A stretch of DNA of 53,877 bases from Lentisphaerota bacterium (GCA_015061625.1 SUWG01000016.1:1-53877), one strand, 5' to 3'. Shown: positions 7,936 to 17,621, numbered from the stretch's first letter. The notes: generated by a model from the letters alone, not told the origin. Translations and numbers: made by a program.

Positions 7936-9105
7936 ATGGCAGAAAATAAAAGCGTGATAACAACTAATGAATTCGACCGCAGCGGCCGTTATGACGCCGG
8001 TCTGAAGTCATTGGCTAAAAGTTTGCGGGTGGCATTTTTGCTGCTGCTGATCGGCATTATTGCCACGTTGATCTACTTTGTCAGCGGTGCCGGTTACTTT
8101 TCCGTCGAACCGCAGGAAGCGGTCATCGTGACCCGTTTCGGCCGTATCGTCGGCACTTACACTTCCGGCGGACACTGGTTTTTGCCCTATCCGGTGAATC
8201 AATTCATCCGCATCAAGACCAGCCAGCAGTTGCTGGAGATCGATTTTGCGGCGGTTGAAAGCAGTCAGACGGCGGAAAACGGTTCTTTGCAGCCCGGCCG
8301 GGACAACTATATCATCACCGGTGATGCCAATATCGTCCACAGTTCATGGACCATTGCCTACCGGGTGGATAATCCGGAAAAATATTATCTGCGCCTGCTC
8401 ACCCCGCAATTTCCCGTGCAAAACGGCCGGGTGATGCCGGATGATGAATTCACTGATGCCGACGGCATGGTCGGTACCCGCGGTCCGATCACGTTCCTGC
8501 GCAATCTTTTCCGCCAGGCGGTGATCAAGGTGACGGCGGAATCCAGGGTGAATGACATTCTCTATGCCGGTCAAAGCACTTACAGTGAAGCCGTCCGCCG
8601 GGAATTTGCCCGTCTGATCGAGGAGAGTGATTGCGGTATCGTCATCGAAAATGTCGGTCTCAACCGCATTTATCCGCCGATCAAAACCAAAGCGGCATTT
8701 GAAGAGGTGACTTCGGCGATCAACGCCAGTTCGGCAATGCGCAACGAGGCTCTGGCCTACCGGGTGGCGCAGGAAAATGAAGCCGTTTCCAGAAGTGCGG
8801 CGATCCGGGCGGAAGCCGAAGCGTATAAACAGCGTATCATCGCCCAGCTCGGCGCCCAGAGTGCTTACTTCAATAAGATCTATGAGCAGCACATTCTCAA
8901 TCCGGGGACGCTGACCATGGCTCTTTATACAGATATGCTCCGCGAAGTGGCGGCGGCGATCCAGGGAGATAAATTCCTGCTTGACGGTGCCGGCAGAGCG
9001 TTGTGGCTGAAAATCAATCCGGAACGCAGAAGATCATCATCTGACTCCGGCAACGAAGGCTCCGGTTCGACTGCCGGGCAAGGTGCGTCCCAGGAGGGCA
9101 GATAA
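7936..9105 (+). CDS. SPFH/band-7 protein, HflC-like
   Basis: A 389-residue protein with one membrane helix near 34-58, then the SPFH domain (SVEPQEAVIVTRFGRIVG), a coiled coil rich in Ala/Glu/Arg (about 255-300) and a Ser/Gly-rich tail. It is distinct in sequence from the preceding two, so the trio probably forms a hetero-oligomer rather than reflecting a recent duplication. The ATG lies 12 bp after the previous stop, and the next gene starts only 2 bp after this stop, which ties the SPFH genes to the metal ATPase in one transcript. Confidence 0.88.
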   Translation: MAENKSVITTNEFDRSGRYDAGLKSLAKSLRVAFLLLLIGIIATLIYFVSGAGYFSVEPQEAVIVTRFGRIVGTYTSGGHWFLPYPVNQFIRIKTSQQLLEIDFAAVESSQTAENGSLQPGRDNYIITGDANIVHSSWTIAYRVDNPEKYYLRLLTPQFPVQNGRVMPDDEFTDADGMVGTRGPITFLRNLFRQAVIKVTAESRVNDILYAGQSTYSEAVRREFARLIEESDCGIVIENVGLNRIYPPIKTKAAFEEVTSAINASSAMRNEALAYRVAQENEAVSRSAAIRAEAEAYKQRIIAQLGAQSAYFNKIYEQHILNPGTLTMALYTDMLREVAAAIQGDKFLLDGAGRALWLKINPERRRSSSDSGNEGSGSTAGQGASQEGR

Positions 9106-9107
9106 TC

Positions 9108-11147
9108 ATGAGCGAACATATCCATAATCATAGCGGCGATTGCTGCTGCGGTCACGATCACGGTCACAAACATGACCACGATCACTGCAACTGCGGTCAT
9201 GAACACGGTAAAGAAGACAGCACTTGCATCTGCGGTCACGATCACAAAGCCGAGGGCGGTGTCGGTCACGACCGCAGTATGGGCAGGGTTTTCTTTGCGC
9301 TGGTCGGCGGTATTCTGACTGCCAACTCATTCATTCTCAATGCATGGCTGCCGGAACAGGAGTTTGCGGCCAATATGTCCGCCCTTTTCGGTGCATTCAT
9401 CCTTGCGCTGCCGATCATCATCACGGCGGTCAAGGATCTGGTGCGCGGCAAAGTCTACATGAATGAATTGGTGGCTCTGGCGATTCTGGCGGCATTGGTC
9501 AAAGCGGATTTCCAGACTGCCGGTATCATCGCCTTTTTCCTGCTGGTCACGATCATTATTGAAACCCGTACCGCCAGCGGTGCGCAGCGTTCCATTGAGG
9601 AGTTGATCAAACTTACGCCGAATACGGCCAATCTGATCGACGAAAAAGGCAATGAGCGTGAAGTTGCCGCGCAGGATTTGAAAGTCGGTGACCGCATCCG
9701 GATCCGTCCGGGTGAAAACTTCCCGGTTGACGGCCGGATCGCTTCCGGTGAAAGTACGGTCAATCAGGCGTCGATCACCGGTGAATCTGTCCCGGTGGAA
9801 AAGGTTGCCGGGGAAGATGTTTTTGCCGGTACGCAGAACTTGACCGGTGCCGTGGAAGTCATCGTGACCAAAGTCGGCGGCGATACCACGCTGGGCAAGG
9901 TCAAAGAGATGATCATGCAAGCCGAAGCCAGCCGTACCCCGGTGGTGCGGATCATCGACCGTTATGCCGGATATTATACGCCGACGGTGCTGATGATCGC
10001 CTGGATCACCTGGTGGTTCAGCCGGGATATGAATTCCGTGATCGCATTTCTGGTGATCGCCTGTCCGTGTGCGGTGGTGCTGGCCACGCCGACGGCGGTG
10101 GTGGCGGCGGTGGCGGCGGCGGCCCGTCTGGGTATTTTTATCAAGAACATCAGCCATCTGGAATTGGCGAGCCGGATCTCCGCATTTGTATTCGATAAAA
10201 CCGGTACATTGACCGATGGATTGCTTTCCGTGGTCAAATTGCAGGGCACCGAAGGTGTCTCACCGGCGGAATTGTTGAGTTGTGCCGCGTCGGTGGAGCG
10301 TTTCAGTAACCACCCGACAGCATTGGCGATCATCAAACTGGCTGAAGAAGCCGAGTTGGAACTCGATGAAGTTACCGGATTTGCCGAGGTTCACGGCCGG
10401 GGTGTCAGCGGTACTGCCAATGGTTCGATCTGCCGGGTCGGCCGGGCCAACTGGATGCGTGAAAACGGCTTGAATGTGCCGGAGAGCGATCCGGAAGAAG
10501 CCGCCGGTATGAGTGTGGTTTACGTCAGCAAAGATGATAAATTGCTCGGCTGGATCGGTTTCCGGGATAAGATCCGTAAAGAATCCCAGGTGTTGCTCTC
10601 TGACTTGCGCCGTTTGGGCGTGCGTTACTGTGCGATGGTCACCGGTGACCGTCAGTCGGTGGCCGAAGAGGTCGCCGGACAACTCAATATCGATGAATTC
10701 AAAAGCGGCTGTCTGCCGGAAACCAAAGTTGAATTCGTGGAGAATGTCAAACGTGATCATACGGTCGCCGTGGTCGGTGACGGTGTGAATGACGCCCCGG
10801 CTCTGGCCGCCGGTGATCTGGGTATCGCTATGGGTGCGATCGGCAGTGACATCGCGATCAACAGTGCATCTGTGGCTTTGATGACCAACGATTTGCGTCG
10901 TATCGCCATGTTGATTTTCCTGGCGAAAAAATCGCAGGTGGTCATCAATCAGAATTTGGTTTTCGGTATGCTCTTTGTCTTTGGCGGTATGATCCTGTCG
11001 ATCGTCGGTCTGATGACCCCGATCTGGGCGGCGGTCATCCATGCCGGCAGTACGCTGGTGATCGTTTTCAACAGTGCGCGTCTGGTGCGTACCGGTGAGG
11101 AACTGACTTTGGCGGATAAACCTGATTCAGAAAAACAAGTGTCGTAA
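9108..11147 (+). CDS. P1B-type metal-transporting ATPase with His-rich N-terminus
   Basis: A 679-residue P-type ATPase. The first 55 residues are packed with His and Cys (HDHGHKHDHDH, CNCGHEHG), a likely metal-binding tail in place of the usual HMA fold. Core motifs: TGES (224-227), CPC in the ion-path helix (319-321), phosphorylation site DKTGT (363-367), a variant HP motif (NHPTA), the hinge GDGVNDAP, and HAGST in the last helix (645-649). CPC is shared by Cu and Zn/Cd pumps, whereas a His in this last-helix position recalls the HEGST of P1B-4 (Co/Fe/Zn) pumps. The metal therefore cannot be assigned; Zn, Co, Ni or Fe would fit the His-rich tail. It starts 2 bp after the third SPFH gene. Confidence 0.9.
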   Translation: MSEHIHNHSGDCCCGHDHGHKHDHDHCNCGHEHGKEDSTCICGHDHKAEGGVGHDRSMGRVFFALVGGILTANSFILNAWLPEQEFAANMSALFGAFILALPIIITAVKDLVRGKVYMNELVALAILAALVKADFQTAGIIAFFLLVTIIIETRTASGAQRSIEELIKLTPNTANLIDEKGNEREVAAQDLKVGDRIRIRPGENFPVDGRIASGESTVNQASITGESVPVEKVAGEDVFAGTQNLTGAVEVIVTKVGGDTTLGKVKEMIMQAEASRTPVVRIIDRYAGYYTPTVLMIAWITWWFSRDMNSVIAFLVIACPCAVVLATPTAVVAAVAAAARLGIFIKNISHLELASRISAFVFDKTGTLTDGLLSVVKLQGTEGVSPAELLSCAASVERFSNHPTALAIIKLAEEAELELDEVTGFAEVHGRGVSGTANGSICRVGRANWMRENGLNVPESDPEEAAGMSVVYVSKDDKLLGWIGFRDKIRKESQVLLSDLRRLGVRYCAMVTGDRQSVAEEVAGQLNIDEFKSGCLPETKVEFVENVKRDHTVAVVGDGVNDAPALAAGDLGIAMGAIGSDIAINSASVALMTNDLRRIAMLIFLAKKSQVVINQNLVFGMLFVFGGMILSIVGLMTPIWAAVIHAGSTLVIVFNSARLVRTGEELTLADKPDSEKQVS

Positions 11148-11159
11148 GAGGTATTTTTC

Positions 11160-12356
11160 ATGGAACGCAATTATGAACCGGTGGTACAGGCAGTCGGCCT
11201 GACCAAAATGTTCCGGGATTTCTGGCACCGCCCCAAAGCACGGGCGGTGAACGGTATCGATTTTGAGATCAAGCCCGGTGAAGTGGTCGGTCTGCTCGGC
11301 CCCAACGGTTCGGGCAAATCCACTACGGTAAAAATGCTTTTGGGGCTGCTTTATCCCACGGGCGGCAAAATCACGGTTTTCGGCAAATCGCCGCGGGCGG
11401 TGGAAACGAAAAAAGAGATCGGTTATCTGCCGGAAGAGTCTTATCTGTATAAGTTTCTGACTGCGGAAGAGACGTTGAACTTTTTCGGTTCACTTTTCAA
11501 CATTTCCGCCGAAGACCGCAAACGCCGCATCGATCAGTTGTTGGAAATGGTCGGTCTTTCCCATGCCCGTTACCGCCGGGTCGGGGAATTTTCCAAAGGT
11601 ATGGCGCGGCGTATCGGTTTGGCGCAGGCGATGATCAATGACCCGGCATTTCTGATTCTGGATGAACCGACCAGCGGTCTTGACCCGTTGGGCTGCCGGG
11701 AGGTGAAAGATCTGATCCTGGCGTTGAAAAAACGTGGAAAAACGGTGTTGATCACCAGCCATTTATTGAGCGATGTGGAAGATATCTGCGACCGGGTGAT
11801 CATTCTTTACGGCGGTCAGGTGCGGGCGGAAGGTGCGTTGGATAAACTGCTTACTGTCAGCGATCAGACCCGTATCCTCACTCCGCAGCTGCCCAAAGCG
11901 GTGATGGATAAACTTCTGGAATTGCTCCGGGCCAATCTGGATGGCGAGGAATTCAAAATCGATCATCCCCGCCGCACTCTGGAAGAATTCTTCCTCGATG
12001 TCATCGCCCAGGCCCGCCGTGAGAGCGTGGAAACTGCCGGTGTGGCCGGCAGCGGCGGCATTGCGGAATATCTTGCCGGTGAGGATGAAGATGATGAGAA
12101 GAGTGCTTTGCTCAATACCCTGATGAAAGAACCGGTAACTCCGGAATTCAAAAAGAGTGAGGCCGTTGAGCAGGATGTGGCGGAAAAAGCTGTGGAAGTT
12201 TCTGCGGATGACAGGATCGCTTCCGCTCTTAAAGAGGTCACCGCCAAAGTGGAAAAAGAGAATACTCCGGCAGAGGAGAGTGGCAAAAAGGCGGAAAATA
12301 TGCGCCGTGCCAACAGTAAACTGGATTCTCTGCTCGGCGACAAATCAGGTGAATGA
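11160..12356 (+). CDS. ABC transporter ATP-binding protein
   Basis: A 398-residue ATPase. Walker A GPNGSGKST (47-55), a variant signature FSKGM (144-148) in place of LSGGQ, Walker B FLILDEP (164-170) and a typical H-loop (TSHLLSD) support an ABC-2-type export system. The last 100 or so residues form an acidic, low-complexity extension rich in Glu, Ala and Lys, absent from most family members. It powers the permease encoded next, whose ATG overlaps this stop (ATGA). The substrate is unknown. Confidence 0.92.
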   Translation: MERNYEPVVQAVGLTKMFRDFWHRPKARAVNGIDFEIKPGEVVGLLGPNGSGKSTTVKMLLGLLYPTGGKITVFGKSPRAVETKKEIGYLPEESYLYKFLTAEETLNFFGSLFNISAEDRKRRIDQLLEMVGLSHARYRRVGEFSKGMARRIGLAQAMINDPAFLILDEPTSGLDPLGCREVKDLILALKKRGKTVLITSHLLSDVEDICDRVIILYGGQVRAEGALDKLLTVSDQTRILTPQLPKAVMDKLLELLRANLDGEEFKIDHPRRTLEEFFLDVIAQARRESVETAGVAGSGGIAEYLAGEDEDDEKSALLNTLMKEPVTPEFKKSEAVEQDVAEKAVEVSADDRIASALKEVTAKVEKENTPAEESGKKAENMRRANSKLDSLLGDKSGE

Positions 12357-13819
12357 TGAAAGCGTTTCGTGCCATCGTAGCTTTGACTTTCCGCAATGCG
12401 GTGCGGTCGCATATCTTTCAGCTGTTGCTGGTGTTGCTGCTGCTCTGTGTGACTTTGATCCCGTTTTCGATATCGACCGGCAAGATCGATGATCTGATCC
12501 GGGTATCATTGCTTTACAGTTTGTGGTCAGTCAGTATCGTTTTGACCCTTTCCTCGTTGTGGTTGGGGTGTTATGTCATGTCGCATGATATCGACAGTTA
12601 CCAGATCCACATGGTGGTTTCCAAGCCGATCCCCCGCTGGTCGATCTGGCTGGGCAAGTGGGTCGGCATAAATCTGATCAATGTGGTGCTGCTGCTGTTG
12701 GCCGGTCTGGTGGTCTACGGTATAGTCATGTTGCGTTACAGCGAGGCGGGAGAAGCCGAGCGTTTCGCCGACCGTGAAGTGGCCCGGCAGAATGCGGAAG
12801 CGGAAAGAGCGCGTATCCGTTCACAGATATTGGTCGGCCGCCGGGTATTCATGCCGGAATTGCCCGACCCGGAACGGGTGGCGGAAGCCGCAATCAATCA
12901 GCGTCTTCAGGAATTGGCCCAGGAGGGCCGCCAATTCAGCGATACCGAGATCGCCGCATTGCGTGAGGAAGTCAAACGGGACATCAGCACCCGGCCGATC
13001 GAGGTACTGCCTGCGCAGTTGAATGAAGCGGGTATGCCGCAGACGACTGCAACGGCTTACACCTGGACTTTCCGGGATCTGCCGACCGACTTGAATGAAG
13101 CGCAGTTGATTTTGCGTTTCCGGCCTTATCTGGATAAGATCGCTTCTGAAGATCAGCGTGAAAGCCGTATGTGGTGGGCGGTATTGGATCCGGCAAGAGT
13201 GGAAAGTGCCGGTGAAAGCGGTTCATTTGTGGCCGTTACGCCTAATCCGGGATCTTATTTTACCGGAGAGTTTCACGAGCATTATCTGCCTTCCGGGGTG
13301 ATCGCTCCGGATGGCACGGTGAAAATTCAGGTGTTGAATACCGATACACAGGGCGGCAAACACTATTATCAGATTGCTGACGGCCCGCAGTTGCTCATCC
13401 CGGTATGCAGTTTTGAGGAGAACTATTTGCGGGCGATGCTGGTGATGACGATCCAGTTGCTGCTGCTTTCCGGTCTGGCGTGTGCATTCGGCGGTTGTCT
13501 GACGATGCCGACGGCGATATTCATGGTGGTAAGTTACTTGCTTTTCGGTTCATTATCCATGATTTTGACCGACACATCATTTTTCATTTCCACGGCGTGG
13601 GATAAGATCGGCAATTTTCTGGCCAGATGTTTGCTGACGGTGGTCATACCGTTGCAGAATTTTGATGTGACCGATATGCTTTCGGGCGGAGAATTGATCG
13701 AATTTTCGTTCATTGGAAAACTCTTTTTTGAATATTTCCTGTTGCGCGGTGTGCCGTTGTTCCTGTTGGGTATCTGGCTCTACCGGCGGCGTGAAATGGG
13801 ATCGGCGGTGAGAAAATGA
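12353..13819 (+). CDS. ABC-2-type transporter permease
   Basis: A 488-residue membrane protein. There are three N-terminal helices (about 17-38, 46-74, 97-124), then a large hydrophilic domain (about 125-360), probably extracytoplasmic, and a C-terminal block of about four helices (about 362-480). The N-terminal region (ALTFRNAVRS... then QLLLVLLLL) is typical of NatB/ABC-2 permeases that work with a separate ATPase. The start overlaps the ATPase stop by 4 bp, and the stop overlaps the next gene's start by 4 bp, so all three are translationally coupled. Confidence 0.85.
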   Translation: MMKAFRAIVALTFRNAVRSHIFQLLLVLLLLCVTLIPFSISTGKIDDLIRVSLLYSLWSVSIVLTLSSLWLGCYVMSHDIDSYQIHMVVSKPIPRWSIWLGKWVGINLINVVLLLLAGLVVYGIVMLRYSEAGEAERFADREVARQNAEAERARIRSQILVGRRVFMPELPDPERVAEAAINQRLQELAQEGRQFSDTEIAALREEVKRDISTRPIEVLPAQLNEAGMPQTTATAYTWTFRDLPTDLNEAQLILRFRPYLDKIASEDQRESRMWWAVLDPARVESAGESGSFVAVTPNPGSYFTGEFHEHYLPSGVIAPDGTVKIQVLNTDTQGGKHYYQIADGPQLLIPVCSFEENYLRAMLVMTIQLLLLSGLACAFGGCLTMPTAIFMVVSYLLFGSLSMILTDTSFFISTAWDKIGNFLARCLLTVVIPLQNFDVTDMLSGGELIEFSFIGKLFFEYFLLRGVPLFLLGIWLYRRREMGSAVRK

Positions 13820-15420
13820 ATAGATTCCGCAATATAACTTTGATTCTGGTGCTGATAATGATCACCCTCGGCGCACTTTTCGGGGTGCGTCAGATGCAGT
13901 ATTCACTTGACCGCACTATTGAAGAGGAACGTCTGCGCTTCACCGGCACAGTGACCGATGCGCCCCCGGCGATGGTTTTTACCACGGTGGCTCTGGGCAG
14001 TTTCCGCGGATTGCTGGCGGATATCCTCTGGCTGCGTTCCGAATCGCTCAAAGGACAGAAAAACTACTTTGAAATGGTTCAGCTTGCCCGCTGGATCACC
14101 GATTTGCAGCCCAACTATTCCGGCGGCACGGTCTATCTGGCGTGGAATCTGGCGTACAATATTTCCGTCACCAGTTCCGATTGGGAAGACCGCTGGTACT
14201 GGGTCAATGAAGGTATCAAACTCATCCGGGATAAGGCGATGGTCTACAATCCGGATGACCCGATGCTCTACCGGGAATTGTCATGGATCTATCTGCATAA
14301 ACTCGGCAATCTGATGGATGATGCCCATTTGTATTACAAAAATCAGATGGCGACCCAGATGACCAACGTCCTCGGCCGCAGTTTGTATGATTTGAAACCG
14401 CTGGCAGATGCTCCGGTGGGTAAAGAGGAATTCATGCGGCTCTATCCGGAAGATCACCCGCTCTGGCAGGCGGTCAGAGAGGCCGGTTACAAAGATTATG
14501 ACCAGTTGGCGGCGTTGTTCCGCGAACCGGTGCAGGTCGCTTTGCCGGAAAATCTCAAGATCCGCAGTGAATATTATCAGGCTCTGGATGCCCACTTCCG
14601 TGCGGAATTGCTCCGGGAACGCTTCAAACTTGATCCCAAACGGATGGTCGCTTTGGATGAAAAGTACGGCCGCATGGATTGGCGCGTGCCGGAATCACAG
14701 GCGATCTACTGGGCGGAGATCGGCGTGGAAAAAAGTGCCGCCAACGGCCGGGTGGATGTGAATTGTATGCGTATCGTCACCCATGGTTTGCAGGCGGCAT
14801 TCCGCAGCGGCCGGGTGTTGATGATCGACAATGATGCCAGAACTTTCCAGGCGGTTCCCAACTTGAATCTGGCAGATTCCGCTTATGCGGCATTTGAGGC
14901 GGCGGAAGAGGAGTTTGTCGCTTCCGGTGCCGGGGAAAGTTTCCGCAGTGCCAAAATCAACTATCTCAAAGATGCCATTCCTCTGATCTACATTTACGGC
15001 AACCGGTCAAAGGCACAGGAATTTTTCGAGAAACTGCAGGAGATCGACGGGCCGCAAAGACAGCGGACTCTGGATGAATTCGTGCGCAACCACTTTATCG
15101 AAGATGTGCGTGATGCCGATGTGGAAAAAGCGACATCGGTGGTCAGCGGACTTATTCAGCGTGCGTTGTGGGAGTTGCTGTTGGGCAACCGGGAAGTGGC
15201 GGTTTACAACGAAAGCATGGCAAGAAGCATCCATCAGTTGTATACGCAGAGAAATCGTGACGTGCGCCGCAATCAGTTGCCGGAATACGATCAAATCAAA
15301 TATTATGTGATCAACAATATGCTTCGCAACCTGCCTGAAGCTGCCCAGCGGCGTCTGATCGAAGAGATCCGGGCCCAGCAGGCAGAGGCTGCCGGCAGAG
15401 AAGAGTCCGGAGACAACTGA
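13816..15420 (+). CDS. Membrane-anchored helical-repeat protein of unknown function
   Basis: A 534-residue protein with one N-terminal membrane helix (about 6-24) and a long soluble domain. I do not recognise a named domain. The region about 55-170 (LADILWLRSESLKGQ, then WITDLQPNYSGG, then AWNLAYNIS) has the spacing of aromatic and small residues seen in TPR-like helical repeats. From memory, similar proteins sit beside ABC-2 exporters in planctomycetes, which I cannot check here. Its 4-bp overlap with the permease and position before a strong terminator make it the last gene of the SPFH-transporter operon. A role as an accessory subunit facing the periplasm is an inference. Confidence 0.75.
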   Translation: MNRFRNITLILVLIMITLGALFGVRQMQYSLDRTIEEERLRFTGTVTDAPPAMVFTTVALGSFRGLLADILWLRSESLKGQKNYFEMVQLARWITDLQPNYSGGTVYLAWNLAYNISVTSSDWEDRWYWVNEGIKLIRDKAMVYNPDDPMLYRELSWIYLHKLGNLMDDAHLYYKNQMATQMTNVLGRSLYDLKPLADAPVGKEEFMRLYPEDHPLWQAVREAGYKDYDQLAALFREPVQVALPENLKIRSEYYQALDAHFRAELLRERFKLDPKRMVALDEKYGRMDWRVPESQAIYWAEIGVEKSAANGRVDVNCMRIVTHGLQAAFRSGRVLMIDNDARTFQAVPNLNLADSAYAAFEAAEEEFVASGAGESFRSAKINYLKDAIPLIYIYGNRSKAQEFFEKLQEIDGPQRQRTLDEFVRNHFIEDVRDADVEKATSVVSGLIQRALWELLLGNREVAVYNESMARSIHQLYTQRNRDVRRNQLPEYDQIKYYVINNMLRNLPEAAQRRLIEEIRAQQAEAAGREESGDN

Positions 15421-15459
15421 AATGTGATTTATCATTAAATCGGTTCGTTGTCTTGTCAA

Positions 15460-15507
15460 CTGCCGGAGCAAAGGAGCTGAAGCGTTGCTCCGGCAGAAAA
15501 GTTCTTT
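15460..15507 (+). terminator. Intrinsic terminator of the SPFH-transporter operon
   Basis: A perfect 12-bp stem (CTGCCGGAGCAA at 15460-15471 with its complement at 15485-15496) and a 13-nt loop, followed by AAAAGTTCTTTT. Confidence 0.8.
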
Positions 15508-15520
15508 TCAGCAAATAAGT

Positions 15521-15551
15521 TGTACGCAGAAAAATATTGCAGGAGCGTACA
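15521..15551. promoter_or_regulatory. Inverted repeat TGTACGC...GCGTACA
   Basis: A 7-bp inverted repeat with a 17-nt spacer lies just upstream of the CNNM gene (GTG 15571). It may be an operator; I see no clear promoter hexamers with it. Confidence 0.35.
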
Positions 15552-15570
15552 TTAAGTATCGGGGAAAACA

Positions 15571-16851
15571 GTGGAGGAGTATTTATTTATCGGCGCACTT
15601 GACGGTGCGGCAGGCGAATGGTTGATCCTGTGCGTGAGTTTGTTTTGCGCATTTTTCATTTCACATATATGTTCACTGATGGAAGCGGCGGTGTTGAGTG
15701 TGACACCGAGCCAGTTGGCCGAGTTGCGGCAGAAGCATCCGGCAACCGGTGATCTGGCGCAGAATCTCAAACGTGATATCGACAAGCCGTTAGCGGTTAT
15801 TCTGATTTTGAATACCGCCGCCCACACGATCGGTGCGGCGTTGGCCGGTGCCAGTTTTTCCGAACTGGGCTTCGGCAGATATATGGGCATTTTTTCGCTG
15901 GTGTTTACGCTGGTGATGGTGCAATATACCGAATTACTGCCGAAAACATTGGGGGTACGCTTCAATGTTTCGATCTTGCGCATAGTTGTCAGACCGTTGT
16001 ATCTGGCAACGATCCTGCTGTCACCGCTGATCAAACTGACGAAATTTATCAACCGTCCGTTTGAGGGGCGCGCTCCGGTTCGGCCGACTCCGGCGGAAGA
16101 GATCTCTGCATTGGCCGCCATGGCGCGCAGTACGCAAGCGATCTCCAGCCGTCAGGAGCGGATAATCCGCATGGTTCCGTCGCTGTCGGAAAAGAGTGCG
16201 GCGGAAGTGATGATCGCTTTGGAAGATGTCTCATTTCTGGATACCGATATGTCGCTGGATGATGCGATCAACGCCACCGGAGATGATTTTCACACCCGTT
16301 ATCCGCTGTGCATCGACGGCGATCGCAGCCGGGTGCCGGGATATGTGAATATCAAAGAGATCATTCTGGCAGTGCAGCATGGCAAGGGCGATATGAAAGT
16401 ATCGGATATTATGCGGCCGATCGCCTTTGCCGATTCGGATGACAGTGCATCGAAACTGCTGGAAATGTTCGCCGCCCAGCATTGTCACATGACGATCGTG
16501 CGGGATGTGGCTTCCGGTAAAACTTGCGGTCTGGTCACTCTGGAAGATATCGTGGAAGAGTTGATCGGTGATCTGGATGATGAATTTGATCCGCTGCCCC
16601 GCACATTTTATGCTCCGGGCGACAATCTCTGGGTGGTTGGCGGCGGAGTGCCGCTGACCCAGCTGGCCAGAGATACGCAGTTGGATCTGCCCCGCCGGAC
16701 GGAATCGGTTTCAGCGTGGTTCGGCAGGGAACTGGGCAAGAATGTCAAGGTCGGCGATACGCTGACATGGAAAAATGCCGTATTGTTTGTCCGCAAAGTG
16801 CGCCGCCGTCAGGCGTGGGAATTTCATGTGAAACGGCGCAAACTGCTGTGA
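15571..16851 (+). CDS. CNNM/CorC-type transporter (DUF21, CBS pair, CorC_HlyC)
   Basis: A 426-residue protein starting at GTG (GGGGA ribosome-binding site 5 bp upstream). The N-terminal DUF21 region has about four membrane helices (12-40, 68-90, 98-118, 132-155). A CBS pair (about 205-325, including GLVTLEDIVEELIGDLDDE) and a C-terminal CorC_HlyC domain (about 340-426) follow. Such proteins, often misnamed haemolysins, are linked to Mg2+ or Co2+ efflux and tolerance. The gene stands between a terminator and rpe and is probably transcribed separately from the SPFH operon. Confidence 0.9.
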   Translation: MEEYLFIGALDGAAGEWLILCVSLFCAFFISHICSLMEAAVLSVTPSQLAELRQKHPATGDLAQNLKRDIDKPLAVILILNTAAHTIGAALAGASFSELGFGRYMGIFSLVFTLVMVQYTELLPKTLGVRFNVSILRIVVRPLYLATILLSPLIKLTKFINRPFEGRAPVRPTPAEEISALAAMARSTQAISSRQERIIRMVPSLSEKSAAEVMIALEDVSFLDTDMSLDDAINATGDDFHTRYPLCIDGDRSRVPGYVNIKEIILAVQHGKGDMKVSDIMRPIAFADSDDSASKLLEMFAAQHCHMTIVRDVASGKTCGLVTLEDIVEELIGDLDDEFDPLPRTFYAPGDNLWVVGGGVPLTQLARDTQLDLPRRTESVSAWFGRELGKNVKVGDTLTWKNAVLFVRKVRRRQAWEFHVKRRKLL

Positions 16852-16892
16852 TTTGTTTTTTTACAAAATTAATTGTTGGAAAGGAATAAAAT

Positions 16893-17600
16893 ATGCCACA
16901 GGATATCACCAAATTTTCACAGGATAAAATATTGGTTTCCCCCTCCATTCTCGCCGCTGATTTTTGTGAATTGGGCCGGGAGTGTGACGAGGTGGTCAAA
17001 GCGGGGGCAGAGATGCTCCATCTGGATGTGATGGATGGTAAAATGGTGCCGAATATCTCTTTCGGAGTACCGGTGATCACCTCATTGCGCAAAAAGAATG
17101 ATGCTCTTTTTGATGTGCATCTGATGATCGACCGGCCGCTTTTCTACACTCCGGCATTTGTGAAAGCCGGAGCGGATCATATTACGTTTCATGTGGAAAG
17201 TTCCGATGATCCGCTCAAGACGATCGAGTGCATCCACAGCCACGGTTGTTCTGCGGGGATGTCGTTGCGTCCCGGAACTCCGGCGGAAGCACTTTTCCCG
17301 TACCTCGATCAGTTGGAAATGGTGCTGGTCATGACTGTTGAACCCGGTTTCGGCGGTCAGAGTTTCATGGCCGATCAATTGCCGAAAATCGCGGCATTCC
17401 GCAAAGAGATCATCAAACGCGGTTTGAAATGTCACATCGAAGTCGATGGCGGCATCGGTGAAAAGAATGTGGATCTGGTCGTTGCCAACGGTGCCAATGT
17501 GCTGGTCGCCGGCACGTCTGTTTTCCGTCATCCTTCCGGCATGGCCGCCGGAGTAAAAGTTCTGCATGATGCGCAGGATAAATTTGACAGCGCACTGTAA
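16893..17600 (+). CDS. rpe: Ribulose-phosphate 3-epimerase
   Basis: A 235-residue TIM-barrel enzyme interconverting ribulose 5-phosphate and xylulose 5-phosphate. Signatures: SPSILAADF near the start, HLDVMDGKMVPNISFG (metal-binding His/Asp), DVHLMID, MTVEPGFGGQSF (catalytic loop) and EVDGGIG (catalytic Asp, phosphate site). An N-terminal extension of about ten residues precedes the barrel. The AAAGGAA ribosome-binding site supports ATG 16893. It leads a compact run with hisI, murB-ddl and the gcvT-like gene. Confidence 0.95.
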   Translation: MPQDITKFSQDKILVSPSILAADFCELGRECDEVVKAGAEMLHLDVMDGKMVPNISFGVPVITSLRKKNDALFDVHLMIDRPLFYTPAFVKAGADHITFHVESSDDPLKTIECIHSHGCSAGMSLRPGTPAEALFPYLDQLEMVLVMTVEPGFGGQSFMADQLPKIAAFRKEIIKRGLKCHIEVDGGIGEKNVDLVVANGANVLVAGTSVFRHPSGMAAGVKVLHDAQDKFDSAL

Positions 17601-17621
17601 AATATCGGCGGAGAATGGATC

